DNA of 64,000 nucleotides. Origin: Flavobacterium sp. GTDB lineage: Bacteria > Bacteroidota > Bacteroidia > Flavobacteriales > Flavobacteriaceae. Each line of letters starts with the position of its first letter. The first letter of the stretch is position 1. Location of the stretch: contig VEQT01000005.1 of assembly GCA_018883065.1 (NCBI GenBank), forward strand, positions 1 through 64,000, in the 5' to 3' direction. The notes beneath the pieces were generated by a model. That model was not told where the DNA came from, searched no databases, and was given only the letters and a program-made list of their open reading frames with translations. Both the position numbers and the translations under genes were made by a program. Below, in pieces: positions 53,799 to 62,725 of the stretch.

Positions 53799-54581
53799 TT
53801 AGTTTCCCTGAAAATCAGGTTTTCTTTTTTCTAAAAAAGCGGTGGTACCTTCTTTGAAATCGGCGGTACCAAAACAGGTACCAAAGGAGTTTATCTCGGC
53901 CGAAAACCCATTTTGATTTTTATCAAAACTAGCATTTACAGCTTGAATGGCATATTGAATGGCTACTGGCGAATTTTTGCTTATTTTTTCAGCTAGGGAT
54001 TTAGCCAGTTCGAGTAATTCGGTTTGTGCCACCACCTGATTCACCAAACCACAGTCCAGCGCTTCTTGGGCCGTGAGCATATTGGCAGTAAGAATGAGTT
54101 CCATGGCGCGACCTTTGCCAACCAATTGCGGCAAACGTTGGGTTCCACCATAACCGGGAATGACGCCCAAGGTTACTTCGGGTAATCCCATTTTGGCATT
54201 GTTTGATGCAATCCGAAAATGACAGGCCATAGCCAATTCTAATCCGCCGCCCAACGCAAACCCATTGATGGCTGCAAGTACCGGAGTGGTACACTTCTCA
54301 ATAAAGTCAAATACTAATTCCTGTCCTTGAGAAGCCAATTCGCGTCCTTGCTCTACCGAAAAATTGGCAAATTCAGCAATATCAGCTCCAGCTACAAAGG
54401 CTTTTTCACCCGAGCCTGTCAGGACAATTGCCCGTACAGTGGTGTCGGCATCCAATTTACTGAACGCTTGGTGTAGCTCGTTCAAGGTAGCTTTGTTGAG
54501 CGCGTTCAATTTGGTAGGGCGATTGATCGTTACAACTGCTACAGCATCGACTTGATCAACTAGTATATTTTCAAAATTCAT
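53799..54581 (-). CDS. Enoyl-CoA hydratase/isomerase family protein
   Basis: Crotonase-fold enzyme, probably hydrating short-chain enoyl-CoA. At 260 residues it shows AFVAGADIAEFANF and FALGGGLELAMACHFRIAS with E115. KMGLPEVTLGVIPGYGGTQRL supplies E135. Both catalytic Glu of true hydratases are kept. It lies two bases after the upstream kinase gene, so the two are likely co-transcribed. Confidence 0.92.
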   Translation of the reverse strand: MNFENILVDQVDAVAVVTINRPTKLNALNKATLNELHQAFSKLDADTTVRAIVLTGSGEKAFVAGADIAEFANFSVEQGRELASQGQELVFDFIEKCTTPVLAAINGFALGGGLELAMACHFRIASNNAKMGLPEVTLGVIPGYGGTQRLPQLVGKGRAMELILTANMLTAQEALDCGLVNQVVAQTELLELAKSLAEKISKNSPVAIQYAIQAVNASFDKNQNGFSAEINSFGTCFGTADFKEGTTAFLEKRKPDFQGN

Positions 54582-54583
54582 AG

Positions 54584-56056
54584 CTAGGAATTTAGGATGG
54601 GAAGCGAAACTGTAAACTGCGTTCCTTTGCCCAATTGGGAAGCAAATGTAATTGTTCCTTTGTAATTTTCAATGATGTTTTTTATTATTCCCAAACCCAA
54701 GCCCATGCCGCTGCTTTTGGTGGTAAATTTGGGTTCAAAAATATAGGGCGTATTTTGTTCTTCGATGCCTACTCCATTATCTGCTACAGTAATTTCAACA
54801 TCGGAACCTTGCCGATTTACAGTAACCAGTACCCATTTATCTTGTTGATTTTCTGGAATCGATTGAATGGCGTTTTTCACCAAATTGGTTAAAATTCGGA
54901 TAAGTTGGGTGCGGTCAATTTTGGCAATAATTTCTTTTTCCGAACATTCAAACTGTAAATATTCTTCATTAAAAATATCCAAGGCCAATTCTACTACTTC
55001 TACCACATTCAAGTTTTCGTTTTGTTGGGCTGGCATCGATGCAAAATTCGAAAAAGCCGAGGCTACTGCGCTCATCGTATCGATTTGCTGAATCAATGTC
55101 TCTGAATAATCGCGCACTTTTTGCCGCAAGTCGGGATCGTTCGGATCAAATTTGCGCTGAAAACTCTGAACTGTAAGGCGCATGGGCGTGAGCGGATTTT
55201 TGATCTCGTGGGCTACCTGTTTTGCCATTTCGCGCCAGGCATCTTCGCGTTCACTTTGGGCCAATTTGATGGCGCTTTCTTCCAATTCATCGACCATGCC
55301 GTTGTAGGCCCGAATGAGCAAGTTAATTTCTTTGCTATTGGCCTCCAATACAATTTTCTCGTTCTTTTGGGTTAAACTCGTTTCGCTCAATTTATCCGAA
55401 ATGGTTTTCAACGATTGGGTAATGTAGGACGATAAAAAATAGGCGAGCCCAAAAGCAATCACCAACATAAAGGCATACACTTGTCCCAGCTTGAGTAGGA
55501 AATTTTGTAATTCGCGCTCATAAAAACCGTCGTCTTCTACATAGGGAATATTTAAGATACCCAGGGGTTTGAATTTGGCATCCTTGATCTGGCTGTACGA
55601 TGAGCGATTTTTTACCCCGTTACTATTTTTGATGTCTACGTAGCGTTTGTCAATCGACGATTGTACTAGCTTGATGATGTATTTGGGAATGGGTGGCGCG
55701 TCTTTGTCAACCGAAAAAGAAGCTTTAGACGATTTAAGTAATTTGCCGTTTTGGCTGTAAATGTTTATCTCAAGTTGATGAATTTGCGCTAATTCGTGAA
55801 TCTTATCTTTAAATATATGCCTAAGATTTGCTGTTGTTAAGGCATATTTAGTATTGGCTAACACATAGTTTATATGTTCTTTGATGGCTGTTTCTTTGCG
55901 CTCTAAGCGCTCTTGGTGGTACTCTTTGGCTTCGTTTTTAAACTGAATAATTGAGATGGAAGCCATTAAAATAGAAGCAATCAAAATGAGTACAATCATG
56001 GAGAAAAATATCCGCAATTGCAGGGAAACGCGCTCCAGCTTTAAGATTCCAGCCAT
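54584..56056 (-). CDS. NtrY-like sensor histidine kinase
   Basis: Membrane sensor kinase of 490 residues. TM1 (IFFSMIVLILIASILMASIS) and TM2 (VYAFMLVIAFGLAYFLSSYIT) flank a periplasmic sensor of about 150 residues. A HAMP-like linker follows, then the H box MAKQVAHEIKNPLTPMRL, and N, G1 and G2 boxes NLVKNAIQSIP, DNGVGIEE and SGMGLGLGIIKNIIEN. The KNPLTP text is typical of NtrY-like kinases. No response regulator is adjacent. Confidence 0.9.
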   Translation of the reverse strand: MAGILKLERVSLQLRIFFSMIVLILIASILMASISIIQFKNEAKEYHQERLERKETAIKEHINYVLANTKYALTTANLRHIFKDKIHELAQIHQLEINIYSQNGKLLKSSKASFSVDKDAPPIPKYIIKLVQSSIDKRYVDIKNSNGVKNRSSYSQIKDAKFKPLGILNIPYVEDDGFYERELQNFLLKLGQVYAFMLVIAFGLAYFLSSYITQSLKTISDKLSETSLTQKNEKIVLEANSKEINLLIRAYNGMVDELEESAIKLAQSEREDAWREMAKQVAHEIKNPLTPMRLTVQSFQRKFDPNDPDLRQKVRDYSETLIQQIDTMSAVASAFSNFASMPAQQNENLNVVEVVELALDIFNEEYLQFECSEKEIIAKIDRTQLIRILTNLVKNAIQSIPENQQDKWVLVTVNRQGSDVEITVADNGVGIEEQNTPYIFEPKFTTKSSGMGLGLGIIKNIIENYKGTITFASQLGKGTQFTVSLPILNS

Positions 56057-56062
56057 AGCTTT

Positions 56063-56599
56063 TTAGGAATTTCGTTCTCTTATTTTTTTATAAAACCGGA
56101 AACCCAACATGATCAATACTGAAAATAAAACAATGCCAATCACCCCGTAAATCCAGTTGAATGCGTTTTTCAGGATAACCAAAAAGACAACTGCAAATAG
56201 AATAATTGTGGCGCCCTCGTTCCAAAGGCGCATAAAATTGGAACTGAATTTTACCACTCCATTTTGCAACTCCAGATACATTACATGGCACTTAAAGTGA
56301 TAGGCAAACAAAAGCACAACAAACCCAAGTTTTACTTGCATCCATGAAACATAGATCAAGCCAGGATTAAGGTGCAACAACCACAAGGCAAATAGCGTTG
56401 CCAATACCGCGCTAGGCCAGGTAATTATATACCACAAGCGAAAAGTCATGATTTTATATTGTTTTTGTAAAATTTCTCTTGCTGGCGAATCGAGCTCGTG
56501 GGCTTCAATTTGGTACACAAACAAGCGCACAATATAAAACAAGCCCGCAAACCAAGTTATGACAAAAATGAGATGCAAGGATTTAACATATTCGTACAT
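56063..56599 (-). CDS. hemJ: Protoporphyrinogen IX oxidase, HemJ type (CopD-like)
   Basis: Membrane enzyme for the penultimate step of haem synthesis in organisms lacking HemG/HemY. The 178 residues form four to five TM helices. LHLIFVITWFAGLFYIVRLFVY carries the conserved His near the N-terminus, and KLGFVVLLFAYHFKC and SSNFMRLWNEGATIILF match the family. CopD-family is the older name. It lies directly downstream of hemH, supporting the haem role. Confidence 0.85.
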   Translation of the reverse strand: MYEYVKSLHLIFVITWFAGLFYIVRLFVYQIEAHELDSPAREILQKQYKIMTFRLWYIITWPSAVLATLFALWLLHLNPGLIYVSWMQVKLGFVVLLFAYHFKCHVMYLELQNGVVKFSSNFMRLWNEGATIILFAVVFLVILKNAFNWIYGVIGIVLFSVLIMLGFRFYKKIRERNS

Positions 56600-56619
56600 G
56601 GTAATGCAGGTTGTTTATT

Positions 56620-57636
56620 TTATTTTTTGTTGAAAGCTTCAATCCAGTTGGCTACTACTTGGCACCACTCTTCCTCGTCGTTTAAGCAGGGAACGGCCAT
56701 GAATTCTTCTCCGCCGTGGTGCAAAAATTGTTCGTTGGCTTCCATGGCAATTTCTTCCAAGGTTTCCAAACAGTCGCTTACAAATGCGGGTGTAACTACA
56801 GCCAATTTCTTGATGCCTTTTTCAGGCATTTTGTTGATTTCGACGTCGGTGTAGGGGGTAAGCCATTTGTCACCGGCCAAGCGAGATTGAAAGGTTTGGC
56901 TGTATTTACCTTCCGGAATGCCCAGTAATTTTACAACCTGTTTGGTGGTTTCGTAGCATTGGTGACTGTAGCAAAACTCATGTGCAGGTGAAGGCGAGGC
57001 GCAACAGGTACGATCCATTTTACAGTGCGATTTGGTTACGTCTGTTTTGCGGATATGACGCTTTGGAATGCCGTGATACGAAAACAACAAGTGGTCGTAA
57101 TCAAATCCGTTGAGGTGATTTTGTATAGAATTGGCTAAGACCTGAACATAATCCGGTTTGTTGTAAAAAGCGGGAACAATGGTAAAGGTCATTTCCGGGA
57201 AATACTGCTGGCGCAATTCCTCGGCCAAGACCAAAATAGTAGTGGTTGACGCCATGGCGTGTTGCGGATACAGCGGGAATAGCATCACTTCAGTTACACC
57301 TTTGTCTTTGAGTTCTTGTAACCCTTTTTTGATGGTTATGGTGCCATAACGCATAGCCAAGGCAACCGGAATACTAACTTTGGCTGCAACCTTTTGATGC
57401 ATTTTTTTAGAGATTACAATCAGTGGCGAGCCTTCATCGGTCCAAATTCGGGCATAGGCTTCAGCTGATTTTTTTGGTCGGGTTTGCAAAATAATGCCAC
57501 GCACCAATAATGCCCGTAAGATATACGGCACATCGATTACATATTTGTCCATTAAAAATTCATCCAAATATGGCTTTACAGCTGCCGGCGTGGGGCTTTC
57601 TGGGGAGCCCAAATTGACTAACAATACTCCTTTCAT
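56620..57636 (-). CDS. hemH: Ferrochelatase
   Basis: Inserts iron into protoporphyrin IX. At 338 residues, LFSYHGIPKRHIRKTD contains the catalytic H188, and VTPAFVSDCLETLEEI holds the partner Glu. Between them is a Cys-rich stretch: C205, C211, C212, C222 and C227 (SHCKMDRTCCASPSPAHEF and on). Some bacterial ferrochelatases bind a 2Fe-2S cluster through internal cysteines, so this may be a metal site; that is inference. hemJ follows 20 bases later. Confidence 0.94.
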   Translation of the reverse strand: MKGVLLVNLGSPESPTPAAVKPYLDEFLMDKYVIDVPYILRALLVRGIILQTRPKKSAEAYARIWTDEGSPLIVISKKMHQKVAAKVSIPVALAMRYGTITIKKGLQELKDKGVTEVMLFPLYPQHAMASTTTILVLAEELRQQYFPEMTFTIVPAFYNKPDYVQVLANSIQNHLNGFDYDHLLFSYHGIPKRHIRKTDVTKSHCKMDRTCCASPSPAHEFCYSHQCYETTKQVVKLLGIPEGKYSQTFQSRLAGDKWLTPYTDVEINKMPEKGIKKLAVVTPAFVSDCLETLEEIAMEANEQFLHHGGEEFMAVPCLNDEEEWCQVVANWIEAFNKK

Positions 57637-57684
57637 TTGTTTTTTTTAAGGATTCAAAAATACGAATTCTAATTGGTATGCGAT

Positions 57685-58560
57685 TCAGGAAACGGCTACA
57701 TTTAATGATAGCAAGTATTTTTTGGGCGTAGTGCCAAACTTCTTTTTAAAGGCAGCAATAAAATGACTGCCTGTGCTGTATCCAATTTTTAATCCCACTT
57801 CATTCACGTTATAGGATCCTGAGTCCAACAGCTTTCGGGCGTATTCCATTTTATAATCAAATAGAAAACCATATACCGTTGCGCCATATATTTGTTTGAA
57901 GCCCATTTTTAGTTTTTTGAGACTCAAATCAACCTGCTTGGCCAAGTTAATTAAGCTGGGAGGTTCGGCCATGTTGGCCAATAGAATTGCTTTTGCTTTT
58001 TTTATTTTCAATACGTTTTCTTCATCATTCAAAAACGGACAATGCTCTATGGTGGGGTCGTCCGAACGGTTAAAATACAGACTCATCAATTCATATCCTT
58101 TGCCTTTGTAATACAAGTTTTTGATGGACGGATTCAAGCTGTAATGAAAAAGTTGATTCAAAACGATAGCCATTGAGGGGCTAATGTCGCTTTCGTTGTA
58201 GTATTTTTTATCCCGGTTTTCGTCAGATAAAAACGGTATATAGCTCGCCTCTGTAGAAAATAAGGCATGAAATTTTTGAATCGAAATAATCACAGAAATA
58301 GCCCATGAATTAGGCATTAGCTCTAAATGAAGTGGCAGCTCTTTTTCTGGATTGTACAACAACAGCACTTTTTCTTCTTTGAGATCTAAGGTGTAACTAC
58401 CTGCATTAAACAAGAATTTACCGTGTCCTTTTAAACCAAAGTGAAACTGTAGTAGCCCTTGTTTAATTTTTCGTTCGGCCACCAACAAATTAGGGGTGTC
58501 ATTTTGAAACCGAATTAGGGTAAAATCATCTTCAATGGCAATAATTTCTTGTGCACTCAT
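57685..58560 (-). CDS. AraC-family transcriptional regulator
   Basis: Regulator of 291 residues. The C-terminal 100 residues carry two HTH motifs: LINLAKQVDLSLKKLKMGFKQIYG and then GSYNVNEVGLKIGYSTGSHFIAAFKKKFGTTPKKYL. The N-terminal 180 residues have no recognised domain. It sits between hemH and the divergent hemA operon, so it may control haem genes, though no binding site could be identified by eye. Confidence 0.88.
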   Translation of the reverse strand: MSAQEIIAIEDDFTLIRFQNDTPNLLVAERKIKQGLLQFHFGLKGHGKFLFNAGSYTLDLKEEKVLLLYNPEKELPLHLELMPNSWAISVIISIQKFHALFSTEASYIPFLSDENRDKKYYNESDISPSMAIVLNQLFHYSLNPSIKNLYYKGKGYELMSLYFNRSDDPTIEHCPFLNDEENVLKIKKAKAILLANMAEPPSLINLAKQVDLSLKKLKMGFKQIYGATVYGFLFDYKMEYARKLLDSGSYNVNEVGLKIGYSTGSHFIAAFKKKFGTTPKKYLLSLNVAVS

Positions 58561-58742
58561 AGCGATATTTTTATTTACTCAAAATTTGTGACGGTTAGCA
58601 TTTAACCAACACATTGTCTTATTGTTAGCCTAATAAACAAAGCAAAAGTAGCTGAATTTGTTGGAAATACATAACGAAAATTAAAAATCCCATAGCGTTG
58701 TAAAAAGTTCCTTAATCGTTATTTTTCCCCATAAGGGTGTTT

Positions 58743-58750
58743 TACTTTTG
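58743..58750 (+). promoter_or_regulatory. -7 element of the hemA operon
   Basis: TACTTTTG matches TAnnTTTG and ends 28 bases before ATG 58779. It lies inside the longer ORF that starts at 58737, so that start cannot be used from this promoter. Confidence 0.55.
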
Positions 58751-58778
58751 TCACACTTTGCGCAAAGTACATCCCAAA

Positions 58779-60050
58779 ATGAAAAACGGAAACCTGAACA
58801 AGCACCTCTATTTTTACGCCATTGGGCTAAGCTACAAAAAAGCGGATGCCACACTACGTGGACTATTTGCCATTGATCAAGACGCGCGTACTTTAGTTTT
58901 ACAACAAGCCAAAAACGAAGGCATCGAGCACTTGCTTTTGAGTTCTACCTGCAATCGAACTGAAATTTATGGTTTTGCCGAACATCCGTATCAATTAATT
59001 AAGCTCCTCTGCGACAACAGCAAAGGCAGTGTTCAAGCTTTTCAAGAAGTAGGTTATATTTATAAAAATAAAGAAGCCGTACATCATATGTTTCGAGTGG
59101 GCACTGGTTTAGACAGCCAGATTTTGGGCGACTTTGAAATTATCAGTCAACTCAAACTTGGTTTTGCCGCTTCTAAAGCAATGGGTATGGTAAATGCCTA
59201 TCTCGAGCGACTTGTTAATGCAGTAATCCAAGCCAGTAAAAGAGTAAAAACCGAAACCGAAATTTCTTCGGGCGCTACGTCGGTTTCTTTTGCTTCTGTG
59301 CAATACATAATCAAAAATGTATCCGACATAGGCTCAAAAAATATCTTGCTTTTCGGAACTGGAAAAATAGGAAGAAACACGTGTGAAAATCTGGTTAAAC
59401 ACAGCAAGAACGAACAAATTACCCTAATCAATCGCACCAAAGACAAAGCAGAACGCCTTGCTCGAAAGCTCAATGTAGTAGTAAAAGATTATGCAGATCT
59501 ACACTTGGAATTGCAAAATGCCGATGTAGTAGTGGTAGCCACAGGCGCTCAAAATCCAACCGTTGACAAAACCCTTTTGAACCTAAAAAAGCCGTTACTT
59601 ATTTTAGATTTGTCGGTGCCCAGAAATGTACACGAAAATGTTCAGGATATTTCAGGAGTGAGCTTAGTAGATTTGGATCAATTGTCGCAAATTACCGACG
59701 AAACACTTGAAAAAAGAAAAGTACATATTCCAGCTGCCGAAGCCATAATAAATGAAGTAGAAAGTGAATTTATAGATTGGACCAAACAACGCAAATTTGC
59801 GCCAACCATCCATGCATTAAAACAAAAATTAAACCAAATTAAGGAAAGTGAATTGATGGTTCAACGCAAAAAAATGAACGATTTTAATGAAGAACAGGCC
59901 GAACTTATTAGCGCTCGTATTATTCAAAAAATCACCAATCACTTTGCAAGTCACCTCAAAGATGACGATACCCTTGTGGAGGAAAGCATTGAATGGATAG
60001 AAAAAATCTTTCAACTATCATCCCCACAGAAGCAAAAACAATCCCATTAA
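58779..60050 (+). CDS. hemA: Glutamyl-tRNA reductase
   Basis: Reduces glutamyl-tRNA to glutamate-1-semialdehyde, the first step of C5 haem synthesis. The start at 58779 (MKNGNLNKHLYFYAIG) is chosen because the -7 element lies just upstream. The catalytic Cys is C58 in LLLSSTCNRTEIYGF. QILGDFEIISQLK and the NADPH loop NILLFGTGKIGRNTC follow. The C-terminal dimerisation helices end near residue 420. The operon continues with hemC after 11 bases. Confidence 0.94.
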   Translation: MKNGNLNKHLYFYAIGLSYKKADATLRGLFAIDQDARTLVLQQAKNEGIEHLLLSSTCNRTEIYGFAEHPYQLIKLLCDNSKGSVQAFQEVGYIYKNKEAVHHMFRVGTGLDSQILGDFEIISQLKLGFAASKAMGMVNAYLERLVNAVIQASKRVKTETEISSGATSVSFASVQYIIKNVSDIGSKNILLFGTGKIGRNTCENLVKHSKNEQITLINRTKDKAERLARKLNVVVKDYADLHLELQNADVVVVATGAQNPTVDKTLLNLKKPLLILDLSVPRNVHENVQDISGVSLVDLDQLSQITDETLEKRKVHIPAAEAIINEVESEFIDWTKQRKFAPTIHALKQKLNQIKESELMVQRKKMNDFNEEQAELISARIIQKITNHFASHLKDDDTLVEESIEWIEKIFQLSSPQKQKQSH

Positions 60051-60061
60051 ATCTAGGGTTC

Positions 60062-61015
60062 ATGGCTGATAAAATTATACGTATTGGAACACGAGACAGC
60101 GCATTGGCATTGTGGCAAGCCAAGACAGTTGAACAGCAACTCAAGAATCTAGGAATTAAAACCAAGATCATTGCCGTAAAATCGGAAGGTGATCTTGTGC
60201 TTGACAAGCCCTTGTATGAAATGGGCATCACGGGTATATTCACCAAAACATTGGATTTAGCCTTGCTCAACGGCCAAATCGACGTTGCCGTTCACTCGAT
60301 GAAAGATGTGCCTACTGCTTTACCCGACGGTCTTGTGCAAGCAGCTGTATTAGAACGAGCATCTAATATGGATGTGTTGGTACATAAAGGAAATACTGAT
60401 TTCAGTGCAGTAACTGCAACAATTGCTACCGGAAGTTTGCGTCGTCAAGCCCAATGGCTCAATAAATACCCAAAGCATTCGGTTGTTGATTTACGCGGAA
60501 ATGTAAATACGCGATTGCAAAAACTAGCTGATAATGAGTGGCAAGGCGCAGTTTTTGCCGCTGCGGGTTTAGAACGTTTGGGCTTTATGAGCGATAAAAT
60601 TATTAAAAGCCCTACGTTTGAAGGCATTGTCGAAGTGTTGGATTGGATGATTCCTGCACCGGCTCAAGGGGCTATGGTTGTAGTGGCTATGGCCAACGAT
60701 TTGTTTACGTTAGATGTTTTATCGCAACTCAACCACATTGAAACCGAAATTTGCACCTACATCGAACGCCAATTTTTGCGCACTTTAGAAGGCGGCTGTA
60801 CGGCTCCAATCGGAGCAATTGCTCGCTATAACGAAGCGGAAGACAAATTTGATTTTACTGGCATTTTGTTGTCTGTAGACGGCCAGAAAAAATTGGAAAT
60901 CCAAAAAACTGTAGACGTTTCTGAGTGGAAAAAATTGGGCTATCACGCTGCCCAAGAATTATTAGCCCAAGGTGGAGCTGACCTCATGACCGAAATCAAG
61001 AATTCTTTGCAGTAA
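60062..61015 (+). CDS. hemC: Porphobilinogen deaminase (hydroxymethylbilane synthase)
   Basis: Joins four porphobilinogens into hydroxymethylbilane. The start at 60062 (MADKIIRIGTRDSALALWQ) fits the family; the upstream ATG 59993 would overlap hemA by 58 bases. Key motifs are VHSMKDVP, RRQAQWL and VDLRGNVNTRLQKL. The dipyrromethane-binding C246 is in LEGGCTAPIGA. At 317 residues it is complete. The stop codon touches an inverted repeat that bounds the following cassette. Confidence 0.95.
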   Translation: MADKIIRIGTRDSALALWQAKTVEQQLKNLGIKTKIIAVKSEGDLVLDKPLYEMGITGIFTKTLDLALLNGQIDVAVHSMKDVPTALPDGLVQAAVLERASNMDVLVHKGNTDFSAVTATIATGSLRRQAQWLNKYPKHSVVDLRGNVNTRLQKLADNEWQGAVFAAAGLERLGFMSDKIIKSPTFEGIVEVLDWMIPAPAQGAMVVVAMANDLFTLDVLSQLNHIETEICTYIERQFLRTLEGGCTAPIGAIARYNEAEDKFDFTGILLSVDGQKKLEIQKTVDVSEWKKLGYHAAQELLAQGGADLMTEIKNSLQ

Positions 61016-61045
61016 CTCCCCTCTTGAGAGGGGTAGGGGGTGTGT
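61015..61045 (+). repeat. Left inverted repeat of the DUF559 cassette
   Basis: Begins on the last base of hemC. It contains CCCCTCT-TG-AGAGGGG, itself a hairpin, then a GGGGG/TGTGT tail. Its complement lies at 61422-61453, right after the DUF559 coding core. Confidence 0.85.
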
Positions 61046-61050
61046 AAAAA

Positions 61051-61455
61051 ATGAAAAGAAAAATAATACCATATAATCCAACGCTAAAAGAATTAGCTAG
61101 AGAATTAAGAAATAATAGTACAAAAGCTGAAATAATTCTTTGGTTAAAATTAAAAAACAAGCAGTTGTTTGGATATGATTTTCATAGACAAAAACCAATA
61201 GATAATTATATAGTTGATTTTTTTTGTCACGAATTAATGTTAGCAATTGAAGTGGATGGTTATTCTCATCAATTTGAGGATGTATATGTTAAAGATATTA
61301 CTAAAGAAAATAAGTTAAATGAATTTGATATTACAGTTATTCGGTTTACTGATGATCAGGTTTTAAAAGATATGGAGAATGTATTAAGGGCTATAGAATT
61401 TTATATTGAAGAATATGAAAAACACACCCCTAACCCCTCTCAAGAGGGGAACTAA
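61051..61455 (+). CDS. DUF559 endonuclease-fold protein inserted in the haem operon
   Basis: Small protein of the Vsr/restriction-endonuclease-like DUF559 family. The 134 residues include LRNNSTKAEIILWLKLKNKQ, GYDFHRQKPIDNYIVDFFC and LAIEVDGYSH. The D and E-x-D residues could form a nuclease site. The role is unknown. Its DNA is more AT-rich than hemC and hemD. The last ten codons (HTPNPSQEGN) are encoded by the right inverted repeat, so the repeat supplies the protein tail. It has no haem link and looks like an insert. Confidence 0.85.
   Translation: MKRKIIPYNPTLKELARELRNNSTKAEIILWLKLKNKQLFGYDFHRQKPIDNYIVDFFCHELMLAIEVDGYSHQFEDVYVKDITKENKLNEFDITVIRFTDDQVLKDMENVLRAIEFYIEEYEKHTPNPSQEGN
61422..61453 (-). 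repeat. Right inverted repeat of the DUF559 cassette
   Basis: Reverse complement of the left repeat with two small differences (a G shift and one extra T). Its inner hairpin CCCCTCT-CA-AGAGGGG lies at 61434-61449. It overlaps the end of the DUF559 gene and ends 11 bases before hemD. Confidence 0.85.
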
Positions 61456-61464
61456 AAACAAATT

Positions 61465-62130
61465 ATGTTAAAAGAAATCAACATACTATCAACCAAAGCA
61501 CTTTCGTTAGTAGAAATACAATTTTTATTAGATGCAAATATTGCGGTAGATTCGGTAGATTTTATTGCAATAAACCCAAAAAAATTTACCTTAGAAACAG
61601 TGCATGACAACTTGATTTTCACCAGTCAAAATGCGGTACGTTCGGTTTTGCAGCATCCCGAATGGGAGCGACTCAAAAGCAAAAACGCATTTGCCGTGGG
61701 CATTAAAACTAAAAATCTATTGGCAGCAAACGGATTTAATGTAATCGCCTACACCGGCTATGCATCCGATTTGGCTGAAATTATTTCTTTGGTCTATGGC
61801 AAAGAAAGCTACACCTTTTTTTGTGGAAATTTGCGGCGAGATGTTTTACCCAACACGTTAAAAGAAAACGGAGTACAAGTCAACGAAATTGAAGTCTACG
61901 AGACCAAGCTCACGCCAATAAAAAACACTAAAAAAGTAGACGGAATATTATTTTTCAGTCCGTCAGCCGTTGAAAGTTATTTAAAAACAAATACCCTAAA
62001 AAACGAAATATGTTTCTGTATTGGCGAAACCACGGCAAAGGCATTAGCGTATAAAAATACCATTACAGCTGCCCACCCAACCGTGGAGTTGCTTCTGCAA
62101 GAAGTTGTAACACATTTTTCTGGTAAATAG
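61465..62130 (+). CDS. hemD: Uroporphyrinogen-III synthase
   Basis: Cyclises hydroxymethylbilane to uroporphyrinogen III. The 221 residues are poorly conserved, as usual for HemD. They include the typical IFTSQNAVRSVL near residue 52, VGIKTKNLLAANGF, FFCGNLRRDVLP, EIEVYETKLTP, ILFFSPSAVESYL and CIGETTAKAL. Position between hemC and hemE confirms it. Confidence 0.92.
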   Translation: MLKEINILSTKALSLVEIQFLLDANIAVDSVDFIAINPKKFTLETVHDNLIFTSQNAVRSVLQHPEWERLKSKNAFAVGIKTKNLLAANGFNVIAYTGYASDLAEIISLVYGKESYTFFCGNLRRDVLPNTLKENGVQVNEIEVYETKLTPIKNTKKVDGILFFSPSAVESYLKTNTLKNEICFCIGETTAKALAYKNTITAAHPTVELLLQEVVTHFSGK

Positions 62131-62151
62131 TTGGTTAAACAAACACGACAC

Positions 62152-62676
62152 ATGAAACATACATCATATGAAACGGAGAGACTGATTATTAGGCCAACAG
62201 ACGAGGTTGACGCAGGGTTTGTTTTTGAACTAGTAAATACACCAAAATGGCTCATGTACATTGGCGACAGAAACATCAAAACCGTTGAAGATGCTAAACA
62301 GTATATACAAGTAAAAATGACTCCCCAATTGAAAAGACTGGGCTACTCAAACTATACAGTGATTACCAAACTTGATGATAAAAAAATAGGAATTTGCGGA
62401 CTATATGACAGAGAAGGTCTTGAGGGCATCGACATTGGATTTGCCTTTTTGCCTGAATATGAAAAAAATGGATTTGCCTTTGAATCATCCAATAAATTAA
62501 TAGCAGTTGCCTTTAGTGAATTTGACGTTAATGCGATTAGCGCTATAACGGTAAAAGACAATAGATCTTCACAGCTACTTTTAGAGAAACTAGGCCTGAA
62601 ATACACGGGAACCACCAAAATGCCAAATGAAGATGAAGAAGTATTAGTTTACAAAATTGAACGTCCCACAGTTTAG
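62152..62676 (+). CDS. GNAT-family N-acetyltransferase
   Basis: Acetyltransferase of the RimJ/RimL type, substrate unknown. The start at ATG 62152 gives [20 protein letters not shown], the usual opening; an upstream TTG at 62131 lies right against the hemD stop. The 174 residues include [21 protein letters not shown] and [16 protein letters not shown], the acetyl-CoA region, and [17 protein letters not shown]. It lies inside the haem operon with no obvious haem role. Confidence 0.88.
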   Translation: MKHTSYETERLIIRPTDEVDAGFVFELVNTPKWLMYIGDRNIKTVEDAKQYIQVKMTPQLKRLGYSNYTVITKLDDKKIGICGLYDREGLEGIDIGFAFLPEYEKNGFAFESSNKLIAVAFSEFDVNAISAITVKDNRSSQLLLEKLGLKYTGTTKMPNEDEEVLVYKIERPTV

Positions 62677-62725
62677 AACCCCACATAAATTATATCTCAT
62701 ACGTCAACAGATAATACCCAACAAA

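Noticed and set aside
58737-58778. Upstream start of hemA
   Set aside because: The TACTTTTG promoter element lies inside this extension, and the added residues are not family-like.
59993-60061. Upstream ATG of hemC
   Set aside because: It would overlap hemA by 58 bases; MADKIIRIGTRDS at 60062 is the normal start.
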